From Knoxdaviesia capensis (lineage: Eukaryota > Ascomycota > Sordariomycetes > Microascales > Gondwanamycetaceae): a stretch of DNA of 64,000 nt. The stretch is taken from NCBI GenBank assembly GCA_001510575.1, contig LNGK01000012.1:951996-1015995 (forward strand), written 5' to 3'. The translations under genes were made by a program, and so were the position numbers. Numbering within the stretch: position 1 is the stretch's first letter; the number at the start of each line of letters is the position of its first letter. Below, piece after piece: positions 24,150-35,642 of the stretch. The notes under the pieces are model-generated. The model was given only the letters and a program-made list of their open reading frames with translations, did not search any database and had not been told where the DNA came from.

Positions 24150-27100
24150 GCGTTTGTGAGGATCTAGCGCCGACCCCAACTCTCTCAAGTCTGTGCTTTC
24201 ATGCCCCAACCTGTTTATAGCACTCAATCAAACTGGCCTGATTCCCACGGATGTTTGTTGAAATGTCAAAGTGTTGCATGTCTAGAGGTGTGTATGTCCA
24301 TGTGATTGAGAGCACCATCCGATAGCGTGCCTGGGTGCATTAGTTGAATGTGTCGTTGAGATACTTACAGGCCGCGGAATGGCAGGAATGTATGAATAGA
24401 CCACATGCCTGCTAGAGCCCGACAGTGCGGTTGCTATTGAGCGACATAATCGGTATACACGAGGCTGTGCCACAACAACCAACACATACTCTCATCAAGC
24501 CAACCGAAGAATCTGATACAGGATGTATCTTGTGCCATTGCAATTGAGGAATCATAGCCGCATCAGCTGTCTTATTGACAGGGTTGTCCACACAGAACAG
24601 ATGAATCAGAGGGGCAAGTCATTGCATCCCGTTCATTTCTTTACAGACCAAGGAAAAAAGACAAAATATGCCGTATTGTAGACATTTCAAATTGAGGGAT
24701 CCCAGTCACAAATCCCCGACAAGGCTGTCTCTCGGTTATTGAATGTCGCCTATCTGAATAACCCCGATATCGGCAAAATAAAACGTGTAAACGTGCCAAC
24801 AGTAAGCGCAAGTCCGGGCCTCCCTACAACCCACCCTCTCACTATTGAGATTTCAGATATTTATGACGGTGTGTATGTCTGATGATCATGTGGGGAAAGG
24901 ACGCCAGGGAAGGAACCATGGGTCATGCCAGTACCTGCAAACACATGAACTAAACTTCAATGGAAAAGCAGAGCGAGAAGCAAAGTCTATAGAAAAGCAG
25001 GCTATTGAATAAGGAAGGTACAACTCAGAATGCCGGTCTGACACGGAAGGAGCGATCAACGACAAACAGCAGCAGAGCAAGCGGGGATGCATTCGCCACC
25101 CATATATCAAGGGCAGGAGCGACCTGGGAGAAACTCCCCACCAAGTTCTTTCCATAAGCTGGTTGAATACGGGAAGGAGCGGCCGTAAACGCCGAACAGA
25201 GTCACGTTAGTGTGAAAGCCAGGGAAGTGGCGACCGGGTATACAAGATGCAAGGGCAAAAGAAGTAGCCAGTGAATAAGTGAATAGGAAAGTGCCTGTTC
25301 TGGTGCAAGATGGAGTGAGTATTTTTGCTCTCCATAGCCGGTTTTGAGCGTTTGCTGCGTGTAAGTGTAAGTGTTTGCGCTTTACCGTTTTGGGTGTTCA
25401 ATAGAAACCCCGGCCAACTAACACGCCAGCCAATCATAGCTGGTTTTCAACGACACTCCTCCAAAAACCCCCATTACCAACTCTTTCAGAAACACCATGT
25501 ATCTGCATTCACGTCAATTCTTTTCGCCTCATTAGGCCAGAATTGGAATATCAAGTGGCGTTACCGATTGAAGGGTTCATTGAGGCAGTTTCTATATATT
25601 CCCACTGTCTGCTTGTTCGACCCTTCTGAGACGGCCTTTACATTCCAGATCCTCCAGCAGGAGCTCCAAACGCGGTGGCTGAGCTGAAGGCCTGCAAGAT
25701 GAATAAGGCACTACACCGGAAACCCAGACAAATGAGTTTTTCTCTATCTTGACTACATCTGTATGAATAGGCGGACTGTTTGTCTATTCCCTGAGCTCGG
25801 CATTTTCACGGCAGGCTGGGCATCAGCCCCAAAGCTCGTGAATCAGATGCAGCCGGCAACCACGAATCATCCCCGGCTTGAACGGTGACTCTTCCACACC
25901 ACCCTTCAAGTCCTCGTGTAAACAAACGCCCGCAGATCTTTGTTTCATGCAGACAAGTGCGTGGCTGAAGAGGAGGACCCTCAAGCGACCTGACGATCCT
26001 TCCGATCGTCAGCCACGCCAAACTGTCAATGAACTCGCCTATGGATGTTCCGGCCCATACACCACTTCCAGTATGTGTGCCACACCAAGCGCACCTATCT
26101 CAATGGGTGGTTCTAAGAATACCGTTAGAGTCACTGCATCTTTGTTTATCACTCACTGCAATCCGTCACATGCCAGAGACACGGTCACCCCGGATGGTGT
26201 AGTGGGCACGTTTTTCTGGCGGCTATTCTTAGTTTGAAGGAGCAGTGCCTCCATTAGGTGGTCCTTTGGTACACCCTCTTCCCTTCGAAAGGCACGGTTT
26301 CATTGTTCCAGAAAGAATCCGGATGGAGTCTGGGCTCTCGCTGAAAACTTTCTGTGTGGGTGGTTGCTTTTGAGGTCTAGATTTGGACTAGATCAGAGCC
26401 AGGAACTTGCCCACCAAGGGGAATCAATTGGCGTGGTTCTAGTGCCGTATTCCTCCATATCTCCAGGGCCAGTGTCAATTGTATCCCTTACATTGCTCCA
26501 ACAGCTCCTGTGACCGTGGTCATTAGGTGACATATTTGGCTACCAGTTCGGGGGAGATCCAGGTCAACTTTATTGAGAGCACCGACTCTGGTCCATGTGG
26601 ACATGGAATGCAATAGATGTTGGCAATCGATGTTGACATGTCCAGCTCTATTGAGCATGGAGCCCAATGAGACATCCGGGGTTTGGTGGCCCATGCCCCC
26701 AGACCTCCACCCCCATGATCTTCTTGGGGGTGTAGGGGCTGGTTTTGCCTCTTGTGTATCTTTGTTTGCTAGAGTCAGAGATGGTGTGGCCGGTTCTTTG
26801 CTTCTCAGTCCCCTTTCTCGGTCTCTCTGTTGTCAGTGTAGGCGGGCGCCACCTTTAGATCCGCTCTGCTTTGTCGGAATCTGACTCCTTTGGACTGTAC
26901 CTCAGTCCTCTCCGTGATGGCACACTCCTCACCCCTCTGTCTCTCTCTCCTTTTCTCGCACACTCCTCTCTTTAACTCCAGTCTCACAGTTTCCCTCGTT
27001 GCCCCCTCATGTCAGAACATCGTCAAAAGTTTCTATAAAGTCTGGCCATATCCCCCGACCTTTTCTCAAATCCAAATCTCCTTCTCTCATCAGGGAACAC

Positions 27101-27266
27101 AAGACAATCATCGAGCACACCTTCTTCACACAGCCAGCCCAATCATCTTCCACTGCCTCTTCCCCCTTTTTGACAATCTCTCTTCTCTCTCTCTCTCTCT
27201 TTCTCCTGTCTCTTGACAACTCCTCGCTCGCCATCCCCCGCCCATTACCACCCAACCCCAGCAAAC
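24150..27266. other. Gene-free spacer and pheromone promoter (~3.1 kb)
   Basis: No supported gene in 24150-26800. In the last 450 bp I see two CTTTG cores (26870, 26888), of the kind bound by mating-type HMG proteins, a TATAAA at 27034 and a CT repeat at 27181-27207 just before the pheromone start. All are candidate promoter elements only. Confidence 0.45.
27181..27207 (+). promoter_or_regulatory. CT-repeat tract in pheromone gene leader
   Basis: Nearly uninterrupted C/T tract ending 60 bp before the pheromone ATG. Such tracts commonly mark core promoters or leaders of strongly expressed fungal genes. A TATAAA lies 147 bp upstream of it. Confidence 0.4.
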
Positions 27267-28097
27267 ATGCGGTTCATCATCTCTGTTGCTGCCCTTGCGG
27301 CCACGGCCATTGCCGTCGCTGTCCCCGAGCCTTCCCCGGCTCCGGCTGCCATGCCCGCCCCGGCTGCTGAGCCCGAGGCCTGGTGCACCTTCCCCGGCCA
27401 GAGCTGCTGGAAGGTCAAGCGCGCTGCCGATGCCTTCGCCGAGGCCGTCCGCGGCACTGGCGAGATCGCCGAGCGCTCGGCTGAGGTCGACCTCTCCAAC
27501 TCCCCCGGCGGTGCCTCCTTCTTCGCCAAGCGCGCCATTGACGAGCTTGCCGGCCTGGTCGCCCACACCCAGCGCGACCCCGAGGCCTTCTACAACTCGC
27601 TCCAGCTGGACAAGCGCTTCCACGCTGACACCGAGGCTGAGCACCTCGCTGCCCGCGAGGCCAACGCTGAGGCCGACCCGTGGTGCACCTTCCCCGGTCA
27701 GAGCTGCTGGAAGCGCGAGCCCGAGGCTGAGCCGTGGTGCACCTTCCCCGGCCAGAGCTGCTGGAAGCGCGCCCATGAGAACGGTGCCCTCGAGGCTGAC
27801 AAGCGCTGGTGCACGAGCGAGGGCCAGAGCTGCTGGGCTGCCAAGCGCGCTGCTGAGGCTATCATCGAGGTCATTGGCGAGCGCTCCGAGGATCTGACTG
27901 CCAAGCCGTTCGACCCCCGCGAGAAGGGTGCCCGTGATGCTCTCCCCTGGTGCACCTTCCCCGGCCAGAGCTGCTGGAAGCGCGAGCCCACCCCCGAGCC
28001 GTCTTGCAACTATGTCGGCTCTCCTTGCTGGCAGGCGAAGCGTGATCTTCACGCTCTTCTCAGCGTTGCCCGCAACGTTGTCGAGACCTTCGAGTAA
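27267..28097 (+). CDS. ppg1: Alpha-factor-type mating pheromone precursor
   Basis: Intronless prepropheromone of 276 residues. The frame is open upstream of 27267, but the first ATG is here and is followed directly by a signal peptide (MRFIISVAALAATAIAVAVP). The protein holds four identical decapeptides WCTFPGQSCW (residues 39-48, 139-148, 157-166, 228-237), one variant WCTSEGQSCW (181-190) and one divergent SCNYVGSPCW (246-255). Repeats are bounded by Kex2 sites (KR) and several are preceded by X-Ala/X-Pro dipeptides (EP-EA-EP, DP), the signature of trimming by a Ste13-type dipeptidyl aminopeptidase. The Cys pair spaced by six residues and the GQ core match Sordariomycete alpha pheromones such as Fusarium WCTWKGQPCW. 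The spacers are Ala/Glu-rich. The peptide would be secreted and sensed by the Ste2-type GPCR of the opposite mating type. The symbol follows usage in related fungi. Confidence 0.95.
   Translation: MRFIISVAALAATAIAVAVPEPSPAPAAMPAPAAEPEAWCTFPGQSCWKVKRAADAFAEAVRGTGEIAERSAEVDLSNSPGGASFFAKRAIDELAGLVAHTQRDPEAFYNSLQLDKRFHADTEAEHLAAREANAEADPWCTFPGQSCWKREPEAEPWCTFPGQSCWKRAHENGALEADKRWCTSEGQSCWAAKRAAEAIIEVIGERSEDLTAKPFDPREKGARDALPWCTFPGQSCWKREPTPEPSCNYVGSPCWQAKRDLHALLSVARNVVETFE
27381..28031 (+). repeat. Six pheromone repeats inside the precursor gene
   Basis: Thirty-base units at 27381, 27681, 27735, 27807, 27948 and 28002. Units 1, 3 and 5 are identical at the nucleotide level and unit 2 differs by one silent base (C to T). 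Units 4 and 6 differ in the encoded peptide. The near-identity suggests recent duplication or concerted evolution. Confidence 0.9.
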
Positions 28098-29650
28098 AGG
28101 GTCTCCCCTCGTCCACAATTTTCAGCGAGTGACATGGAGTCTTTCGGCCCCTTATATGTGGGCCACTGACCGCAAGTCCCGCTCTCCTGGCCATCGCATT
28201 CATCTGCCTCCCTCGGCCGTAAATTGTTCCCCCAATCTCTCATTCTGGCATGGCGGTCACATGTGGCTTTAGCAAAAAGCCTTCTCCCCCCCCCAAACAA
28301 CTTCATTCTTTTGCCCGTGTGTCCCCGCCTTGTCATACCATATCATGATCTTTTCTTCTTTCACTCCTTATCATGTCTTTTGGTGCCTCCCTCTCTGGTG
28401 AGCACGTCGAAAAAAATTTACTTGTCTGGCCCGAAAATATCTCTCAGGTGTCTCCCCCAATTGTGTCTTTAGCTGTTGAAGTGGAGGCTTGGAAAATATC
28501 TAGATGGTCGCAATAAGCAGTATCAATAGCTTTTAAACTCAATACACCCACGTGCATGAGCCAACTCTCTGTTTCTTTCTCCTGTGAATGTCAGTGTGAA
28601 CTGCTAATGATTGTTTGTAGGCCACGTATTTCTGAACGTGGATTCGGACATCGTTTTCACATATTGCACGTGTCATGAATTCATTCACATGTCAAAGTGA
28701 AAAACAACGTCAAAGCTCGATTTCTCGTTCATCCCGTTCAAGATAATAGCAAAATTCGTATCTCAGGAAATCATGTACCAGCGTAAAGTTGAAGAATCAA
28801 AAAAATCAAGGTCTTGACTCTTCCAAAGCACTAAATAACACGGACTAACTGACTAGCCTCCCCATTCCAAACTCTCCTCCCGTCATATTGAGCGAGTATA
28901 AAATAAATAAAACGATGCAACAATTAAACATACGAGCGCATAAATCTAGCCCGAGGGCAAAGTGGGAAAAGAAAAGCAAAATGAAGCAACCACTCCAAGG
29001 GCCAAAGACCGAACGTGGTGTCAGGCCTGGAGGGAAAAGATGAACGAAGAAAACCATCAGACTTACTTGCCCCAAAATCCTTGTAGAACACCGTACCAGC
29101 GTGCTGAAATGCTAAATCATGTCCTAGGAAACATCTCCCAGACAAGCAGTTCTAAACGAGCAGAAATGTGTAAAAGTGACGGCAAAGCTCACCTCCAGAA
29201 AGAGATATCAGCCAGATGGGATAGCGCCCAGGTCCGCAGATCGCAGACACTGCCAAAACCAGAAAACATGCAGACGGCTGCCAACTTGAGTAACGAAACG
29301 CGACGAGATCAATCAGCAATTCAACACAGAGATAAAAGCAGATGGCAGCATTGGGCAACGGCGTCACATAGGGCAAAGCCGCCGTTGAGCCCTGAACGCC
29401 CCAGAAATGGCAGGAGGCAGGCAGCGCAAAAGCCCACAACATAAATAAGAGCAAGACGAAATAGCAAAGCAAAATTCGATCGAAGAGAACAGGAAAAGAA
29501 GAATTCGAGAGAAGGAAGGAAGGACCGGTATAGGCCAAAGGAGTCATCAAAACCTCCCAAAACCCCCGCATTGGTCTTCCCCTTTTTCTTCTGCGCCCAA
29601 AATCTTTCCCTCAACCATCGCCATCTCTTTTTTTATCCACCATCAATCGT
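28098..29650. other. Convergent spacer (~1.55 kb)
   Basis: Between the 3' ends of the pheromone gene (+) and the SET-TPR gene (-). Includes AT-rich 3' UTR-like sequence. Open frames around 28962-29614 on both strands lack domains and are not called. Confidence 0.5.
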
Positions 29651-32600
29651 TCAGGCAATGAACGATTCTGGAATCTTCTCAAATTTATTCATATCAACGT
29701 CCGCAAGTTCCACATCAGCGTCATAGCCAACGAGAATCCGGTAGGCGGCCTGCGCTGCCTGGTGCGCGCGCGCCGCAGCTGAGGGCCGTCCTGTCACGTC
29801 GAATGCATCTGAAATGAACCGAAGAGCCCTAACTGCATCAAACGTGACGATCGGCATCTGGTAACGTTTGTTCGGATGCGTTGTTGCATTGTGGACGTCA
29901 TCATCCGTCTTGTCTTCGCGGGCTGTCGGTATGGTGATGGCCTTTCGATTCGTTCGGATTGTCATTTTCTCTGTCGGCACACGAATGGCTGATGCTCCCA
30001 GGCACGTCTCTGCAACAGCCCGGACACCAACATCACTGCTGCTGACACTCAGCCCAGACTTTTGGTAGCAGTCACCACTGGAAACCCTCTGATCAGACTC
30101 GATCAGCTCGACCTTCCGATCCCATGCGCAAGTCTCTGATGGAGGGTCCGGAATTGAAACCCCGAAGACACCATTATTCCACAAAACGATCAGGAACGTC
30201 CAGACTCCGTCCATTTCTTCAAGCTCCTGCTGTTCCGTTAGATCCTCGTCCCAAGAACAGAGAGGAGATCTTCTGTTTCGGATCACCGATTTCACCGGTT
30301 CTGTGTCTGTCTCCATGACGATTGTGGGCTCCGATATGCGGCTGCTGAGGCCGTATTCAGATGATGGCATGACAGGTTGCTCGTTTTCCTCGTCGTTGTG
30401 AAGACAAGTCTTGTTCGAAGCTTTTGTCGCCTGTGGGGTACCGCCCATAGTCTGGCTTTCTTCTCCGCTCAGACAAGAGTTTCCGGCGTCCACCATCTTC
30501 GGTGTGTGTGTCTTCTCATCGGCGGACACCTCTTCATTTTCCAATCTTTCTGCGATAGTTGGAGAGCCAGTGTTCTCTTTGACTTTTCGCCCATGTTTCT
30601 TTCCCTTTCTCTCTGATTTCTTTTGTTTTCCTTCCGCATCGTTGAATATTTCAACGTTGTGCCCCAAGGCCTCAAGAGCGATCAATCCCCATTCGATGGT
30701 CTTGGCCTTGTTTCCACGCGTTCGAAAGCTCTGAGCGAGCCACATTGCTGGGAATACCAGCATCAACCGCGGCACCCCGGAACTATACACAGTCTGTTCG
30801 TATAAGGCATCGAGCTCCTTTGTTTTGCGTTCCATTTGTCTTGTGACAACTTCCGGTACGTTCTGCCGTGGATCGTATCTTCGGCATTCAAGAACCAATA
30901 TCCCGAACAGCAGCGAACGATTGGCGTGCAAGGACTCTTTGGAAAGCATTTCAATGGAGCAAAGGTCGCATGAACAAACAAAACCGCGCGGCTCAAACTG
31001 TGACCGACGCTGCTTGAGAATCGCATATGGCGCCGCATATGAAGTCGTGATCTCCGCTCCTTCTGGAATGTCCACCGTGGCTGTTGTGATCAAAATGTTA
31101 TGGATGAACGCTTTGACTGTATTCGGCACACAGGAATGGTTCATGCGAGCGGCATGAATCCACAGCCCTCGGCTAAGACCGCCCACCTCGACGCGGATGT
31201 CGTCGTCACCTCTCATGTGGCGCTCACTCGATCTTTCGCCTGAGATACAATTGGATCTCCGGATGCCTTCTATCAAATGCACATCCATGGTATGTGTGGC
31301 GTCAACCACGGCCCCCTCTTTCCCTGTACGCTTGACTGAACCGGAGTGCAAAGCAAGTACCTTTTGCATCACGGTTGGTGAATCATAGCACGTTCGACAG
31401 AGAACCGCCAGCAGCGCTTCCGAGTTCACCAGCGGACTGTACTGTTCAGGAAACAGGCTTGTGCATTCAACAAACACAAGCTCGCCCGCTTGGATTTTTT
31501 GAACTGCAAAAATCCCTTGGCCGTGGATAGGTGACCGGGCAACTCGCGTTTTCGACAGAAATGAGCCGGCTTCGATAAGAGGACAGTATGGGTACACGCG
31601 GGCTGCAAGATCTCGAAATGTGTACCGTCCTGTTTTTTCTTCGTCGAGTCGCTTCTGTGCCTTCTCAATTTCAAGTCGGTAGCTGTCTTTGGTGGGGTCA
31701 AGTCTCATGGCCTTTTTCAGAAGTTCTTTGCCTTTCTCCAAGTCCCCCAAGTTGCTCCAGGCCTTGGAAGCGATGTAGTACGATCGTGCATCCTGTCGGG
31801 ACATGGAAAGCAATGCCGTGGTGTCTTCGATGGCGTCATCGAATCTTCCTAGAGCCAGGAATAGGTTTGCTCTTGCCGTAAGCATTGTCGGAAGCTTTGT
31901 ATAACGCAGAGGGTCTCCTTTTCCGCCCTTCCGAATTATGTCGATCGATTTCGAATAGCTGCTTCCCAACCAGGTCAGTTTCAAGTTTCCTTTTTCCATG
32001 TGCTTTCTTGCTACGGGAAGCGTACGATGATACTAACCAGTATATAGCATCAACAGCTCTCTTGTCCAAAAAGGCTGTTTTCGCCTCTTGCTCCCATTCT
32101 TGGGATGATCGCACTGGACCTTCTGCTTGCCACACAACCGGAATTGATGGGCGGCTATCGGCGGACAGAACCAACATGTCGGATGGGTGATCAGACCTGA
32201 GCATCAGGTGTGCTCCATGGCCATACGCAAGATAGGGCTGCTTGATAGCCACGACCATGCCAACTTGAGGATTGCCAACATGAGTGCTCCAAGAATAATT
32301 GAAAGAACATAGGCTGATGCAAAGACCGGACTGGTCCTCGGTCACCACAATTGCACCAGCGCCGTGAAAAGCTTGTGTTATCATTCGAAGAACGATATAC
32401 CGGCCCTTGTGATGTGTATCGATCAATAGTTCGCGAATCGAAATCTATTTTTGTGGAAAGTCAGCAATTGTGCTTCCACATGGCGTTGCCAAAGTGTTCA
32501 ACAATTTCTCTCACCTCTTTCAGATTTTCCAAACTCTCAGTGCAGGCGTTGTAAGCAAGCGATAGCATTGGCTTGCGTGCGAGTTCAGGCGGGCCGAGAG

Positions 32601-32835
32601 CGAGCCCCTGCTGTGCACTCACATGTGCATCATGGACAGACAACAGCTCTTGACGTGTCGGAAAGTAGTCGGGCTGTTGTCCCCGGATCGTGCTCAGATG
32701 GGCAATGTACCCTTCCAGGTTTTCCATATCCCCATCCTGAATTGTGTCTTGTGCCGTCAGATATGACGGGAGGTTTTGACCATGGTGTGTATTTGAGGTA
32801 CTATCACCATGGTCGACTAAACCAGAATTATTCAT
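29651..32835 (-). CDS. SET domain and TPR protein (SMYD-like)
   Basis: Putative protein lysine methyltransferase, 1011 residues. Exons on the minus strand are 32835-32515, 32444-32038 and 31958-29651. Introns are 70 bp (GTGAGA...AATAG, phase 0) and 79 bp (GTTAGT...AGCAG with a CTGAC branch site). After a ~107-residue N-terminal exon comes the conserved LIDTHHKGRYIVLR block and a beta-rich region, then TPR helices (AVDAIYCYSKSI; LTARANLFLALGRFDDAIED; SKAWSNLGDLEKGKELLKKA). The SET domain spans ~379-555 (GQGIFAVQKIQAGELVF; NHSCVPN at ~515; a later SYAAPY), followed by Cys-rich post-SET-like CSCDLC (~568). A ~250-residue low-complexity, charged stretch (lysine-rich GKKHGRKVK, then acidic) precedes the C terminus. 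Target substrate unknown. Divergent from the DUF1640 gene. Confidence 0.88.
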
Positions 32836-33587
32836 TCTCTTTTTCTTTTCCTCTTGTTCGTGGCGTCTTCTTTCTGTCCCTAGTTTCCACGTCACGCCCA
32901 CTCTCAACTCTATCTGTCACAATTGGTACGACGAAAGGAGAAGAGTGTATGGGTAAATGGTGGTTCCTAGGTTTTTCTTTTTCCTTCTTTTTTTTTTTTT
33001 TGAGAATCTTGTTAGTTCTAGTTCACGAATAATACTCTTCTCTCTCTCTTCTCGTGATTAAACCAACTGTGCGTTGGGTCTCGAATTTTTGTTCTTACCT
33101 TTGCTCATAAAATACTACTCGGTTCTGCGCTTAGACAAGTTAGAAACTCATGGTTAGTTGTCAATAGTAAAAGGGAATCAAAGAAGTAATCAATACATAT
33201 CCCTCCAGTATTCAAATTGCATTAACATGAGCTCTGTTTAATATGTTAGTGATAGAAGATATGCAGATATTACTTACTATGACTTAAAGTATGAATCGAG
33301 AATTTGAAGATATTGAAAGAGAAGATGGGATAGGTGAATCTGCAATGATTGTAGTATGTCTTGAAGATAGAAAGGTTTACATGTAGGTTAGAGAAACCAG
33401 AAGGGATGGGTGGAAAAAGGAAAGAGAAACTGGGAGTTTGTTTGTGGGAAGAAGGAAAGAGAAGGCCAATATTCATAAATGGAATGAGCAGGCTAGGGCA
33501 AAGGCCATTTTTGATTCATGAAACAGATAATCCGTCAGCAACTCTTCTCCTTCCAGTTCGTTCTCTGCCGCCAATGCCCTCTATCAT

Positions 33588-33628
33588 CGTGGGTCGTGGG
33601 ACAGGACGTGGGTCGTGGGTCGTGGGTC
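33588..33628. repeat. Short CGTGGGT tandem repeat
   Basis: Five copies of a 7-bp unit CGTGGGT (one ending A), interrupted once by CAGGA. Confidence 0.8.
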
Positions 33629-35397
33629 ACTTAATCACTGATTCTGCTCTTTGCCCTAATCACCATTTCTGTGACTACATAGATGTCATAGTCTATCACA
33701 CGGAATTAGATTCATGAATTGAGGGAGGGAAGTAGTTAATTCTAGATCAGCTTCTCGCCCTCTACCTGCAGCTCATCAAAGCCGGTGACAATGGACACTC
33801 ACTTTGGACCTAGCAGCATATACAGTCAGTAGGAGACGTTAAAGAGAATTACATTAAGGATAGCTTAGAGGTCAAGATGTTTGCATCAAGAGGGCCACCA
33901 TTCTAGACACACATGCACTCTTTGATAGCCAGTTTTTCTCATATATTCTTCACAGATATAAGAGCAAGCAGAGGAAACAAGGAACGTTAAGTCACGAGAG
34001 GGTAAATGGGCTGCTTTCTTCAAAGGGCATATATCGAGTCATTATTATGTCTCAGTAAGCTAGGAGTCTATACACAAGCTTCCAGTACATACTAAGAGGG
34101 CCATTAAAAGTGACGATGATTGGCAATTTTTAGGGTTGTTTGGGGTTATTGTTCTCTCAAATTAGGGTTAAGGCCTCTCACCGTGGAGAACGGCCTCCGA
34201 CCACTCTCAGGATGTACGCCTCGTTTGCCACAACCCTCCTCAGAAGGAGCATTAGAGAAGTTTCTTAGAGGGCACCATAACTGTTAGGGTTGAAAAGAGT
34301 TCAATAATGAAGGATACCCAACTTGCCTCAAAGAAAACCAGGATGGGTTGTTCCCTTTCTTGCAGGAATTACGTCCTTCAAGTCACTACCGCCCCAAATG
34401 CATGGTGCGGATTAATTCCAGCGCCTTGGTTTGCCTTCTACGGGTACAGTGAAGCTGTGGGCGTCAGAATATGTCTGTAACCCGGCGTCCGCAGGGGATC
34501 TCCAGCCAAGCGGGAGAGCTAGCTTGTCACCACGAAGCTCATGCTCACACTGGGAGAATATCCAGTGAGCAAAATACTGTCCAGGACGTCAGCAAGCGAT
34601 TGTCGAACATGACACCGTCGTCGTCTAGATGATAATAATGTCGGTCCAATCATTGCGATCCTTCTCACGGCCCCGAGGGGCTAGAAGCACCGCACCCAAG
34701 ATTGAGCGCGTCTTTCTCCTTTTTATCGATTCTCGGATCGATGGTCCTGGATACGGCGAAAAGAAATCGCTATACCTCGCATCAAACGTAAATGAGAGAA
34801 TTCGTGAAAGTGATATAAATGCGTTGTAAATTATTTTGTATGAAGGAGAAAGAAGGAAGAAGAAGAGGAAAAGCAAACTTTTTCTGGAAAACTTCGATCG
34901 GGTAGAGTTTTGATGGTGTGGAAATGTGGGTTTGGGTTTGTGCCTGAGGCAGGAGTTTCTTTTTTGTCCTGTCAAATTTTGCTCTGGGGAACCATATCGT
35001 CGTAGGAAGAAGATATGAAGAACGAGCCAGCTCCTCAACAACATATTGCTTTCCTACAGCAAGGAGTACAGTAGCGTTTTTTTAGGGATGATCTTCAAGA
35101 ATTTGCAGAGCTGTAGTATTGAAGTGAGATTTGACGGATTCGATTCCCTTCTGCTGAAGACAGAGCTGTGTTCGTCTACTCTTGATCTCCGGCAATGTTG
35201 GCAGTGTAATATATTGAGATACACTACAGCTCCCGACATGCAAGACTCGGAAGGGAAGCCTGAATGCGCGGCTTAAGTAACTAGACATGTTTGAATTATG
35301 GTATTTCATGAGTAGTCAGTCATCGTAACCAATGTCTCAACCGTCATTATATTCAACTGGGTGAAGCGATCGTGTTCTGGATGCGCAATGCTTCCAA

Positions 35398-35409
35398 CCC
35401 TAACCCTAA
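35398..35409. promoter_or_regulatory. Telomere-like element (CCCTAA x2)
   Basis: CCCTAACCCTAA ends ~233 bp before the DUF1640 start codon. One of three such two-unit elements in the window, each upstream of a gene. Confidence 0.35.
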
Positions 35410-35642
35410 GTCTTCACCGCCTTCGAAAATGCATGTGCCGGAAATATCATGGGGCTGCCGGCTCACCGCCTTCGCGTTTGATCATTCATGATAGCTTCAA
35501 ATCTAGACCTGGCGAGCATTTTCCTTCTCGAACGACTGCATCCCCAATCTACAGCACCACGAAACCATTTGCTAAACTGACGATATACTCTTCCCCTTTA
35601 TTTGTACCTTTTTAACCTGAATATCATCCTTCATCCGATAGT

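Larger units (their letters stand above)
32836..35642. other. Divergent, partly AT-rich spacer (~2.8 kb)
   Basis: No supported gene. From about 33060 to 34600 the sequence is clearly richer in A+T than the rest of the window, with only short, domain-free open frames; a decayed transposable element is possible, but no terminal repeats or protein remnants could be recognised. A poly-T run lies near 32980-33001. Nested CGTGGGT repeats lie at 33588-33628 and a telomere-like element at 35398. Confidence 0.5.

Noticed and set aside
27126..28118. 330-codon open frame antisense to the pheromone gene
   Set aside because: Arises from the GC-rich third positions of the pheromone repeats; its ATG-independent start, repetitive Gly/Leu/Ala composition and complete overlap mark it as a shadow.
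34625..35044. 139-codon minus-strand frame
   Set aside because: Lys/Ser/Phe-rich translation of AT-rich spacer with no domain.
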